Shown: piece after piece, positions 8,482 to 16,093 of the stretch
How the letters are laid out: each line of letters starts with the position of its first letter
Position numbering within the stretch: the first letter of the stretch is position 1
NCBI RefSeq assembly: GCF_011752565.1
Contig: NZ_VWXK01000007.1
Span: 1-64,000 of the forward strand
From: Pantoea sp. Ap-967
Lineage (GTDB): Bacteria > Pseudomonadota > Gammaproteobacteria > Pseudomonadales > Pseudomonadaceae
Direction: 5' to 3'
Length of the DNA: 64,000 bases
Notes under the pieces: generated by a model
Seen by the model: only the letters and a program-made list of their open reading frames with translations
What the model was told of the DNA's origin: nothing
Databases searched by the model: none
Position numbers and translations under genes: made by a program

Positions 8482-9256
8482 TCGCGGCGTTAGCCAATAC
8501 AGTGCGGTGCTTGGCGCCGAGGGTGTCGGCCTTGGGGGCGGGCACGCCAACCAGCAGCAGTGGCTGGGCAGCCGCGCGTTCGCCTGCGACGCGGCGCAAC
8601 CGGCCTGGGAAGCGGCCCTGCAGGCGTTGCACGCACTGCTGGCCGAGCATGCGGTGAAGGGGGCTCAGCTGCGTGTGCTGCTGTCGGCGCGCTACAGCCG
8701 CTTCTGCCTGGTGCCGTGGAGCGATGCCATCAGCCACCCCCGTGAGCTGGACGCCTATGCCCGGGCCTGCTTCGAAAACCTCTACGGCCAGCCGCTGGAC
8801 GACTGGCGCATCGTCCTCTCGCCCGAGCCTGCCGGCGCCGCGCGGATTGCCACGGCGCTGCCCGAGGCCCTGCTGCAAGGCCTGCAGGCCCTGGGCCGGG
8901 AAAGTCGCCTGAGCCTGCGCTCGGTGCAACCCTACCTGATGGCCGCCTACAACCGCTGCTCGGCGCAGTTGGGGCAGGGCGACTTCCTCTTCGTGTTGGC
9001 CGAACCGCGCCGCAGTGTGTTGCTGCTGGCCGCCGGCGGCGCCTGGCAGCAGGTGCTGGCACAGGGCTGCGCCGACACCGACCAGGCCCTGCAGGCGCTG
9101 ATCGAGCGCACCTGCGAGCTGTACGGCGAGCAGGCCCCGCCGGTGTACCTGCATGCCCCTGGCCGTGGCGACGTGCCGCAACTGGCGGCAGTGCAGTTGT
9201 GCCAGCCGGCCGGCGACAGCGACCCGCTGTGCGCCATGTGGCGGGCGGTGGCCTGA
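8462..9256 (+). CDS. PilM/GspL-like cytoplasmic component (divergent)
   Basis: A 264-residue protein without signal peptide or membrane segment. It stands where pilM or the cytoplasmic part of gspL sits in pilus and T2SS operons: after the ATPase and before PilN- and PilO-like genes. Features such as VLLSARYSRFCLVPWSD and SLRSVQPYLMAAYNRC fit the actin-like fold of that family only loosely, so the assignment relies mostly on synteny. The start is the GTG at 8462, inside the 3' end of gspE. GAGGAG lies about 8 nt ahead of it, which gives a 20-bp overlap and probable translational coupling. Confidence 0.65.
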   Translation: MSHLSLDRGVSQYSAVLGAEGVGLGGGHANQQQWLGSRAFACDAAQPAWEAALQALHALLAEHAVKGAQLRVLLSARYSRFCLVPWSDAISHPRELDAYARACFENLYGQPLDDWRIVLSPEPAGAARIATALPEALLQGLQALGRESRLSLRSVQPYLMAAYNRCSAQLGQGDFLFVLAEPRRSVLLLAAGGAWQQVLAQGCADTDQALQALIERTCELYGEQAPPVYLHAPGRGDVPQLAAVQLCQPAGDSDPLCAMWRAVA

Positions 9257-9257
9257 C

Positions 9258-9800
9258 ATGCGCCGCCTGAACCTTGAATTTCAGCCCCGTCGCCGCCAGC
9301 CGCTGGCGTGGTCGCTGCTGGCCCTGGCCAGCGTCGCCGTCGCCGCGCTGGTGCTGGTTCAACAACACCTGCAAGCCGAGCAGGTAGGCCTGGAAGCACA
9401 GCTGCACCAGCTGGAACTGCAACTGGGCCGCCGCCCGGCCACCGTAGCCCCGCAGAACAGCGCCGCCAGCCGCGAGCAGGCCGAGCGCCTGGCGCAGATG
9501 CGCAGCGTGTCGCAGCAGCTGCAACGGCCCTGGCAACAGCTGTTCGCCATGCTCGAAGCACAGCCCCAGGAAGACGTGGCGTTGCTGACCCTGACCCCGG
9601 ATGCACGCAAGGGCCAGGTGCGCATCAGCGCCGAGGCCCGCAGCCTGGAGGCAATGCTGCAGTACCACCAACGCCTGGAGCGCAGCGCCGAGCTCAGCGA
9701 TGTGTCGCTGCTCAACCACGAAGTGGTGGCCGGGCAGCCTGAGCACCCGGTGCGCTTCACCCTCACCGCCACCTGGGAGACCGGCCATGCGCGCCCCTGA
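9258..9800 (+). CDS. PilN-like inner membrane assembly protein
   Basis: A 180-residue bitopic membrane protein. It has a short basic N terminus (MRRLNLEFQPRRR), one transmembrane segment at about 15-35, a coiled coil (about 37-90) and a ferredoxin-like C-terminal domain. This is the layout of PilN and of the periplasmic half of GspL. It would join the cytoplasmic PilM-like protein to the PilO-like partner. It begins 1 bp after the previous stop and overlaps the next gene by 14 bp. Confidence 0.75.
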   Translation: MRRLNLEFQPRRRQPLAWSLLALASVAVAALVLVQQHLQAEQVGLEAQLHQLELQLGRRPATVAPQNSAASREQAERLAQMRSVSQQLQRPWQQLFAMLEAQPQEDVALLTLTPDARKGQVRISAEARSLEAMLQYHQRLERSAELSDVSLLNHEVVAGQPEHPVRFTLTATWETGHARP

Positions 9801-10350
9801 TGCTTTCAACCGCCTGATCCTGCAAGAGCACCTGCGCCGCATCGGCCCGGTGGGCCTGGGCGCCGCCGCCGTTGCCGTGCTGGCGCTGGGCGTCGCCCTG
9901 GGCGGTGTGCTGCCCCAGTGGCAGGCGCTGCGCGAACTGCAGGCCAGCGAAGCCGATGCCAGCGTGCAGGTGCAGCGGGTCAAGCGTGGCGAGCTGAAGA
10001 TTCCGGTCAAGCCTGAACAACAGGCGCTGGACAGCCTGCGCGAACAACTGCCTGGCCAGCCCGAGGCGAGCGACCTGATCGAGCGCCTGTACCAGTTGGC
10101 CAGCGCCCAGCGCATCAGCCTGGCCCGCGGTGAGTACGCCCTGGGCGTCGACCCCAAGACCCAGCTGGCGCGTTACCAGATCGTCTTGCCGGTGCGTGGC
10201 AGCTACCCGCAGATCCGCGGTTTCCTCGACGGCCTGATCGGGCAGTTGCCGACCCTGGTGCTCGAAGACCTCGAACTGCAGCGCAAACGCATTGCCGACA
10301 CCGAACTCAATGGCCGAGTGCGGCTGACCCTTTACCTGTCGAGGTCGTGA
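9787..10350 (+). CDS. PilO/GspM-like inner membrane assembly protein
   Basis: A 187-residue protein with one transmembrane helix at about 20-42, a coiled-coil stretch and a C-terminal ferredoxin-like domain (YQIVLPVRGSYPQIRGFLDGLI), typical of PilO and GspM. It should heterodimerise with the preceding PilN-like protein in the inner membrane alignment complex. It overlaps the upstream gene by 14 bp and shares one base with the next start (TGATG). Confidence 0.8.
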   Translation: MRAPDAFNRLILQEHLRRIGPVGLGAAAVAVLALGVALGGVLPQWQALRELQASEADASVQVQRVKRGELKIPVKPEQQALDSLREQLPGQPEASDLIERLYQLASAQRISLARGEYALGVDPKTQLARYQIVLPVRGSYPQIRGFLDGLIGQLPTLVLEDLELQRKRIADTELNGRVRLTLYLSRS

Positions 10351-10853
10351 TGAACACTCAACGTGCCGTGATGTGGGCCGGGTTTCTTGGGGTGAGCGCC
10401 GCACTGGCGTGGGCGCCGGGGCATTGGTTCGAACAGCAGCAGGACAGTGCTGGCGCCATCGCAGGCAAGCCTGCTCCTACAGCGCCCACCCACCCTGTAG
10501 GAGCAGGCTTGCCTGCGATAAGGCCCGAACAAGCCTCCCGCGACCTGTTCCCCGCCCAGCAATGGACCAAGCCACAAGCCCTGGCCACGGTCACCGAACA
10601 ACCGGTGGCCGCCGCCCCTGTGGCACCGGCCGCGCCCACCGCCCCGGCGCTGCCGTTCGCATTCATCGGCCGCCTGGGCGACCGCGACGACCTGCAGGTG
10701 TTCCTGCAAAGCGGTGAAAAGCTCTACGTCGTGCGCCAGGGCGATGTGATCGACGACACCTACCGCCTCGACAGAGTCTCGGCCAACGAGCTGGACCTGG
10801 TTTACCTGCCTTTGCATCAGTCACAGACCTTGTCTGTAGGGAGTGCACCATGA
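10350..10853 (+). CDS. PilP/GspC-like periplasmic linker with an in-frame REP pair
   Basis: A 167-residue protein with one N-terminal membrane segment (about 6-24), a variable linker and a C-terminal HR-type domain (PFAFIGRLGDRDDLQVFLQSGEKLYVVRQGDVI) like that of GspC and PilP, which contacts the secretin. Residues about 36-59 (AIAGKPAPTAPTHPVGAGLP and following) are encoded by an inverted REP pair that keeps the frame. The linker tolerates the insertion because it is unstructured. ATG at 10350 is preferred to the adjacent GTG at 10347. It overlaps both neighbours by 1-4 bp. Confidence 0.78.
   Translation: MNTQRAVMWAGFLGVSAALAWAPGHWFEQQQDSAGAIAGKPAPTAPTHPVGAGLPAIRPEQASRDLFPAQQWTKPQALATVTEQPVAAAPVAPAAPTAPALPFAFIGRLGDRDDLQVFLQSGEKLYVVRQGDVIDDTYRLDRVSANELDLVYLPLHQSQTLSVGSAP
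10455..10525. repeat. Inverted REP pair inside the PilP/GspC-like gene
   Basis: Head-to-head REP-type palindromes (GCAGGCAAGCCTGCTCCTAC and its complement) separated by a short spacer. The variant core GCAGGCAAGCCTGC differs from the GCGGGGCAAGCCCGC type found elsewhere in the window. The whole pair is translated in frame. Confidence 0.9.
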
Positions 10854-12724
10854 ACGCTTCGAAGAAGTGCAGGCCAGCGCCGTTCCTGCTGCTGGCGCTG
10901 TGTGTGGCGATTGCCGGCTGTGGCACCAGCGCCGTGCGCAAGGACAGCGACCAGCTCATCAAGGAAGGCCAGTACGAGGCCGGCATCGCCCGCCTGGAAG
11001 AGGCCCTGGCCGACAACCCTCGCGACACCGAGCTGAACATCGCCCTGGCCCATGGCCGGCAGGCGGCGGTGGAAGCGCTGATCGGCCATGCCGACGCCGA
11101 CCGCATTCGCCACGACTTCGCCGGTGCACGCATGGGTTATGGCCGGGTGCTGACCATCGAGCCGAACAACCGCCGCGCCCAGGAAGGCATTCGCCAGCTG
11201 GAGCTGATTCGCACCCTCGATGAGCGCGTGGCCCTGGGCCAGGCGGCGCTGCGCCAGGGCGACCTGTTCGGCGCCGAGCGCTACATGCGCGAAGTGCTGC
11301 GCCTGGACCCGCAGAACCAGAAAGGCGTCGCCTTGCGCACCGACATCGAGAACGTGCAGGCACGCACCGCGCAGCCGTACCCGCAACTGCGCAGCAAGCT
11401 GGAGCGCCCGGTGACCCTGGAGTTTCGCGATGCAGCGCTGAAAACCATCTTCGAAGTGCTGTCGCAGGTGGCCGGAGTGAACTTCATCTTCGACCGCGAC
11501 CTGCGCCCGGACACCAAGGCCACCATCTTCGTGCGCGACGTGCGCATCGAGGATGCCATCGCCCTGCTGCTGGAGCAGAACCAGTTGCGCCAGAAGACCG
11601 TCAACGACAACACCCTGATGATCTACCCCGATTCGCCGCAAAAGACCAAGGACTACCAGGAACTGGTCATGCGCACCTTCTACCTCACCAGCATCGATGC
11701 CAACACCGCGTTGAACATGGTCAAGACCATGCTCAAGACCCGCGATGTGTTCGTTGACGAACGCCTCAACACTCTGACCATGCGCGACACCCCCGACGCC
11801 GTGCGCATGGCCGAGAAGCTGCTGCAGTCCCAGGATCAGTCCAACCCGGAAGTGGTGCTGGAAGTGGAGGTGATGGAAGTGGCCACCTCGCGCATCCTCG
11901 ACCTTGGCCTGCAATGGCCCAGCACCTTCGGCGTGCTGAGCAACGATGGCAGCCCGGTCAGCGTGCTCGACCAACTGCGCGGCATCAACGCCAGCCGCAT
12001 CAGCATCGCCCCGGCGCCCCAGGCCAAGATCAACGCCCAGGACAAGGACATCAACACCCTGGCAAGCCCGGTGATTCGCGTCAGCAACCGCGAGCAGGCG
12101 CGCATCCACATTGGCCAGCGGGTGCCAATCATCAGCGCCACCTCGGTGCCCTCGACCCAGGGGCCGGTAATCACCGAAAGCGTGACCTACCTGGACGTCG
12201 GCTTGAAGCTTGAAGTGCAGCCCACCGTGCACCTGAACAACGAGGTAGCGATCAAGATCGCGCTGGAGGTGAGCAACGCAACGCCGCTGGAAGCCACCCG
12301 CCAGGGCACCATCCCGGTTCAGGTCGACACCCGCAACGCACAAACCAGCTTGCGCCTGCACGACGGCGAAACCCAGGTGCTGGCAGGCCTGGTGCGCAAC
12401 GACCACAACGCCAGCGGCAACAAGGTGCCCGGCCTTGGCGACATCCCAGGCTTGGGCCGGCTGTTCGGCAGCAACAAGGACGACATGAGCAAAAGCGAGC
12501 TGGTGCTGGCGATTACCCCGCGCATCGTGCGCAACCTGCCGTACCAAAGCCCGTCGGACATGGAGTTCGGCACCGGCACCGAGTCCAGCATGCAAGTGCG
12601 CCAGGCCACGCCGTTGCCGGCCCGCGAGGTGCCCGGCAACCTGCCCAGCGACGACCGCGAGCGTGCCCCGGTAGTCGACAGCCAGATGGCCAGCGTGCCG
12701 GTCACCGTGAGCCCACGGCCATGA
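10850..12724 (+). CDS. gspD: GspD/PilQ-type secretin, lipoprotein form
   Basis: A 624-residue outer membrane channel. The signal peptide ends in a lipobox (AIAGC, C24), so it may be self-piloting. Residues 30-170 are TPR-like, unusual for GspD but seen in secretins of Tfp-like and MSHA-type systems. An N-domain follows (LEFRDAALKTIFEVLSQVAG), then an N1-type domain (FYLTSIDANTALNMVKTML). The secretin domain spans about 400-580 with the typical VPGLGDIPGLGRLFGS and ELVLAITPRIV signatures. It forms the exit pore for the pseudopilus machine. It overlaps the flanking genes by 4 bp each. Confidence 0.92.
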   Translation: MNASKKCRPAPFLLLALCVAIAGCGTSAVRKDSDQLIKEGQYEAGIARLEEALADNPRDTELNIALAHGRQAAVEALIGHADADRIRHDFAGARMGYGRVLTIEPNNRRAQEGIRQLELIRTLDERVALGQAALRQGDLFGAERYMREVLRLDPQNQKGVALRTDIENVQARTAQPYPQLRSKLERPVTLEFRDAALKTIFEVLSQVAGVNFIFDRDLRPDTKATIFVRDVRIEDAIALLLEQNQLRQKTVNDNTLMIYPDSPQKTKDYQELVMRTFYLTSIDANTALNMVKTMLKTRDVFVDERLNTLTMRDTPDAVRMAEKLLQSQDQSNPEVVLEVEVMEVATSRILDLGLQWPSTFGVLSNDGSPVSVLDQLRGINASRISIAPAPQAKINAQDKDINTLASPVIRVSNREQARIHIGQRVPIISATSVPSTQGPVITESVTYLDVGLKLEVQPTVHLNNEVAIKIALEVSNATPLEATRQGTIPVQVDTRNAQTSLRLHDGETQVLAGLVRNDHNASGNKVPGLGDIPGLGRLFGSNKDDMSKSELVLAITPRIVRNLPYQSPSDMEFGTGTESSMQVRQATPLPAREVPGNLPSDDRERAPVVDSQMASVPVTVSPRP

Positions 12725-13194
12725 AACGCCGCCAGCAGGGTTTCAGCCTCATCGAAGTGGTGCTGACCCTGGCCCTGCTCGGGCTGCTCGCCACCATGGC
12801 CGCGCCTTTGACCGAAACCGTGGTGCGCCGGGGCAAGGAGCAACAGCTGCGCGAGGCGCTGTACCAGATCCGCGATGCCATCGATGCCTACAAGCGTGCC
12901 TTCGACGCCGGCTACATCGAGAAGCGCCTGGACGCCAGCGGCTACCCACCGAACCTGCAGGTGCTGGTTGACGGCGTGCGCGACGTGCGCAGCGCCAAGG
13001 GCGCGAAGTTCTACTTTCTGCGGCGCATCCCCCACGACCCGCTGCTGGCGGCCAAGGGCGAGGACGGCGGTGGCTGGGGCCTGCGCAGCTACGACAGCAG
13101 CCCCGACAACCCGCGCGAAGGCGAGGACGTGTTCGATGTGTATTCCAAGGCCCGTGGCAAAGGCCTCAACGACATCCCCTACGGGCAATGGTGA
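12721..13194 (+). CDS. Type II secretion pseudopilin (GspG-like)
   Basis: A 157-residue protein with a class III prepilin signal: MKRRQQG then FSLIEVVLTLALLGLLATM. Cleavage would fall after G7, leaving F1 and the conserved E5 of the mature pilin. The rest is the long N-terminal helix plus a globular domain with DPLLA and the WGLRSY pattern of GspG-type pseudopilins. No prepilin peptidase is encoded here, so processing needs a PilD elsewhere. It overlaps the secretin stop by 4 bp. Confidence 0.88.
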   Translation: MKRRQQGFSLIEVVLTLALLGLLATMAAPLTETVVRRGKEQQLREALYQIRDAIDAYKRAFDAGYIEKRLDASGYPPNLQVLVDGVRDVRSAKGAKFYFLRRIPHDPLLAAKGEDGGGWGLRSYDSSPDNPREGEDVFDVYSKARGKGLNDIPYGQW

Positions 13195-13199
13195 CGGCC

Positions 13200-13574
13200 A
13201 TGAAACGCAGCAAAGGCTTCACCCTGATCGAACTGCTGGTGGTGCTGGCGATCATCGCCACGCTGATGACCATTGCCATGCCGCGCTACTTCAACAGCCT
13301 GGAAACCTCCCGCGAGGCCACCTTGCGCCAGAGCCTGGCGGTGCTGCGCGAGGCGTTGGACCACTACTACGGCGACACCGGCCACTACCCCGATTCGCTC
13401 GACCAGCTGGTGGAGCAGCGCTACCTGCGCAATGCCCCGGTCGACCCGATCACCGAGCGCAGCGATGCCTGGCAGCTGGTGCCACCGCCTGAAGGCGTGG
13501 CCGGCGGCGTGGCCGATATCAAGAGCGGTGCCACTGGGAGGGCGCGTGATGGCAGCCTCTATGCAGAGTGGTAA
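13200..13574 (+). CDS. Type II secretion pseudopilin (GspG/GspH-like)
   Basis: A 124-residue pseudopilin with leader MKRSKG and then FTLIELLVVLAIIATLMTIA, including the conserved E5. The C-terminal region has YGDTGHYPDSLDQLVEQRYL and PVDPIT, the usual GspG minor-domain signature. An ATG at 13188 in the same frame would add four residues; the ATG at 13200 gives the normal short leader and is preferred. The gap to the previous gene is 5 bp. Confidence 0.87.
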   Translation: MKRSKGFTLIELLVVLAIIATLMTIAMPRYFNSLETSREATLRQSLAVLREALDHYYGDTGHYPDSLDQLVEQRYLRNAPVDPITERSDAWQLVPPPEGVAGGVADIKSGATGRARDGSLYAEW

Positions 13575-14076
13575 AACCAACGCCGGCTTCACCTACCTGG
13601 GCGTGCTGCTGCTGATTGCGGTCAGCAGCGTGGCCCTGGCGGCCACCGGAACGGTGTGGTCCAGCGTTGCCCAGCGCGAGCACGAGCGCCAGTTGCTGTG
13701 GGTGGGCGGCCAGTACGCCCAGGCCCTGCGCAGCTACTACCGGGCATCCCCAGGCCTTGCCCAGTACCCGCAAGACCTCGCCGACCTGCTGGACGACAAC
13801 CGCTTCCCCCAGGCCAGGCACCACATTCGCAGGCTGTACCCAGACCCGATCACCAACAGTGACGAATGGGGCCTGCTGCGCTCGATCGATGGCCGCATCA
13901 CCGGCGTGCACAGCCGCTCGCAGGCCGCGCCGTTCAAGCGCCACGGCTTCGACCCGCAGTTCTCCGGCTTCGAGGGCCTGGAACACTACAGCGACTGGCA
14001 GTTCGTCGCCGAGCAGGCCTTCAACGAAAGCGCAGGCGGCGCCCGCACCCATGCCGGCCCAGGGAGCACGCCATGA
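13549..14076 (+). CDS. Atypical pseudopilin lacking Glu5
   Basis: A 175-residue protein with a prepilin-like N terminus: MAASMQSGKTNAG then FTYLGVLLLIAVSSVALA. Position 5 of the predicted mature form is G rather than E, a feature of tip pseudopilins such as GspK. The globular domain contains YYRASPGLAQYPQDLADLLDD and LYPDPIT, related to the previous pseudopilin. GGGAGGG precedes the ATG at 13549, which lies 26 bp inside the preceding gene. It overlaps csgE by 4 bp, so the pseudopilin and curli genes are directly coupled. Confidence 0.8.
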   Translation: MAASMQSGKTNAGFTYLGVLLLIAVSSVALAATGTVWSSVAQREHERQLLWVGGQYAQALRSYYRASPGLAQYPQDLADLLDDNRFPQARHHIRRLYPDPITNSDEWGLLRSIDGRITGVHSRSQAAPFKRHGFDPQFSGFEGLEHYSDWQFVAEQAFNESAGGARTHAGPGSTP

Positions 14077-14468
14077 AACGCCTGTGCCTGCTCGGCCTGC
14101 TGCTGGCCGCCTGGTTGCCGCTGGCGGCCATGGCCGACGCCGAAGACGAGATGAAGGGCTTTATCGTCGACAACACCATCTCGCACATCGGCCACGATTT
14201 TTACTACTACTTCGCCGACCGCCTGCGCGCCACCAGCCGCCTGGATTTCAACCTGGTGGTGCGCGAGCGCCCGGATGCCCGCTGGGGCAGCCTGGTGACC
14301 GTGGAGTTCGACCGCGACGTGCTGTACCGCCGCTTCCTGCCGCCCAACGTCACCCAACTCAAAGAAGAGGCCGTTGCGGCCGCCGACCTGGTCAAGCAAG
14401 AGGTGCTTCAGCGCAAGCTGCAACGCCTGCTGCAGGACACCACTGATCTGGAGAGGGATGAGCTATGA
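14073..14468 (+). CDS. csgE: Curli assembly protein CsgE
   Basis: A 131-residue periplasmic protein with signal peptide (LGLLLAAWLPLAAMA) and the CsgE-family segments GFIVDNTISHIGHDFYYYFA and RPDARWGSLVTVEFD. CsgE caps the CsgG pore and targets curlin subunits to it. The start overlaps the upstream pseudopilin stop and its stop overlaps csgF, both as ATGA. That physical coupling to a secretion-type operon is unusual; E. coli csgE lies in csgDEFG. Confidence 0.93.
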   Translation: MKRLCLLGLLLAAWLPLAAMADAEDEMKGFIVDNTISHIGHDFYYYFADRLRATSRLDFNLVVRERPDARWGSLVTVEFDRDVLYRRFLPPNVTQLKEEAVAAADLVKQEVLQRKLQRLLQDTTDLERDEL

Positions 14469-14878
14469 GAACCTGCCTACCCCATTGCCTGGCCGCCTGC
14501 CTGCTGGCGGGCGCCTTTACCGCCCAGGCCACCGAGCTGGTCTACACCCCGGTCAACCCATCATTCGGCGGCAACCCGCTCAACGGCACCTGGCTGCTGA
14601 ACAACGCCCAGGCGCAGAACGACTACGACGACCCCGACCTCAAGGACCGTACCTCGGCCTTCAGCGGCACCTCGGCCCTGGAGCGGTTCAGCAACCAGCT
14701 GGAGTCGCGGATGTTGTCGCAGCTGCTGGACAACATCAGCAACGGCCAGACCGGCAGCATGGCCACCGATGCGTTCCTGATCGATGTGATCGACGATTCC
14801 GGTGCGCTGAGCATCAAGGTGACCGACCGCGCCTCGGGCGAGATCTCGGTTATCCAGGTCAATGGCCTGAACCCCTGA
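14465..14878 (+). CDS. csgF: Curli assembly protein CsgF
   Basis: A 137-residue protein with a signal peptide ending TAQATELVYTPVNPSFGGNP, the strongly conserved mature N terminus of CsgF that inserts into the CsgG barrel. It is followed by LNGTWLLNNAQAQN. CsgF is surface-exposed and couples secretion to CsgB nucleation. It overlaps csgE by 4 bp and is 34 bp from csgG. Confidence 0.95.
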   Translation: MRTCLPHCLAACLLAGAFTAQATELVYTPVNPSFGGNPLNGTWLLNNAQAQNDYDDPDLKDRTSAFSGTSALERFSNQLESRMLSQLLDNISNGQTGSMATDAFLIDVIDDSGALSIKVTDRASGEISVIQVNGLNP

Positions 14879-14912
14879 GAGGGACTGGCCGCTTCGTTGG
14901 GGAGAGAACACC

Positions 14913-15755
14913 ATGAAACGTCTGCTGAGTGCTTTGCTGATTTTCGCCACCCTGCAGGGCTGCGGCCTGCGCGAGCCGATGCCGGCCGAGCAGGACTCGG
15001 AAACCCCGACCCTGACGCCACGCGCCTCGACCTACTACGACCTGATCAACATGCCGCGCCCCAAAGGCCGGCTGATGGCCGTGGTGTATGGCTTCCGTGA
15101 CCAGACCGGGCAATACAAGCCGACCCCGGCCAGTTCGTTCTCCACCAGCGTCACCCAGGGCGCGGCGAGCATGCTGATGGATGCCTTGAGTGCCAGTGGC
15201 TGGTTCGTGGTGCTCGAACGCGAAGGCCTGCAGAACCTGTTGACCGAGCGCAAGATCATCCGCGCTTCGCAGAAAAAGCCCGACGTGGCCGAGAACATCG
15301 CCGCCGAGCTGCCGCCGCTACAGGCTGCCAACCTGATGCTTGAAGGGGGCATCATCGCCTACGACACCAACGTGCGTAGCGGCGGCGAGGGTGCACGCTA
15401 CCTCGGCATCGACATCTCCCGCGAATACCGGGTGGACCAGGTGACGGTGAACCTGCGTGCGGTGGATGTGCGCACCGGGCAAGTGCTGGCCAACGTGATG
15501 ACCAGCAAGACCATCTACTCGGTAGGGCGCAGCGCCGGGGTGTTCAAGTTCATCGAGTTCAAGAAGCTGCTGGAGGCGGAGGTGGGGTACACCACCAACG
15601 AGCCGGCGCAGCTGTGCGTGCTGTCGGCGATCGAGGCGGCGGTGGGGCACCTGCTGGCCCAGGGCATCGAGCGGCGGTTGTGGCAGGTGGCCGGGGATGC
15701 GGGGGAGGGCAAGGCCGTGGTGGACAAGCTCCTTAGCCAGAGCCAGCCGCAGTGA
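14913..15755 (+). CDS. csgG: Curli secretion channel lipoprotein CsgG
   Basis: A 280-residue outer membrane lipoprotein with lipobox LQGC (C17). The body has the CsgG features VVYGFRDQTGQYKP, WFVVLEREGLQNLLTERKII and a C-terminal helix region. It forms the nonameric, ungated pore for curlin subunits. It is the last gene of the sigma-54 operon starting at 6175. The subunit genes csgB and csgA are 13 kb away on the other strand. Confidence 0.95.
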   Translation: MKRLLSALLIFATLQGCGLREPMPAEQDSETPTLTPRASTYYDLINMPRPKGRLMAVVYGFRDQTGQYKPTPASSFSTSVTQGAASMLMDALSASGWFVVLEREGLQNLLTERKIIRASQKKPDVAENIAAELPPLQAANLMLEGGIIAYDTNVRSGGEGARYLGIDISREYRVDQVTVNLRAVDVRTGQVLANVMTSKTIYSVGRSAGVFKFIEFKKLLEAEVGYTTNEPAQLCVLSAIEAAVGHLLAQGIERRLWQVAGDAGEGKAVVDKLLSQSQPQ

Positions 15756-15785
15756 TGGTTTCTGGTGCCTGGGTTGAGGGTTGTG

Positions 15786-15910
15786 GCGCCTGTGAGATCG
15801 AGCGCCGCCCGCGCGGCGCATCTTCCACAGGACTCACTGGCCCGAAACAAACGTAGGAGCGACCGTAGGTCGCGATGCGCCGCGCGGGCGGCGCTCGATC
15901 TCATAGGCGC
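15786..15910. repeat. Composite inverted repeat, copy A
   Basis: Two 37-bp arms (15786-15822 and 15874-15910) are inverted copies with a single mismatch. Between them lie TGGCCCGAAACAAACG and a REP-like palindrome (GTAGGAGCGACCGTAGGTCG). A homologous element in the same orientation is at 32994-33153. The rest of the 338-bp gap 15756-16093 holds no gene I can see. Confidence 0.85.
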
Positions 15911-16093
15911 TGAGAATGCCAAGGCGAACACCTGCACGCCTCAACACCATTCCTCGCTCCCGAATCCCCCTGATGAACCTTTCATGACAAAAGTTCGGTA
16001 GCCATTAGCCACCCCCGTCAATGCCATGAACACGGACGCAGCACCCGGGCAACCACCGGGGGCCGCCGTAGGAACAGGCGGGGGAGTGGGGCG

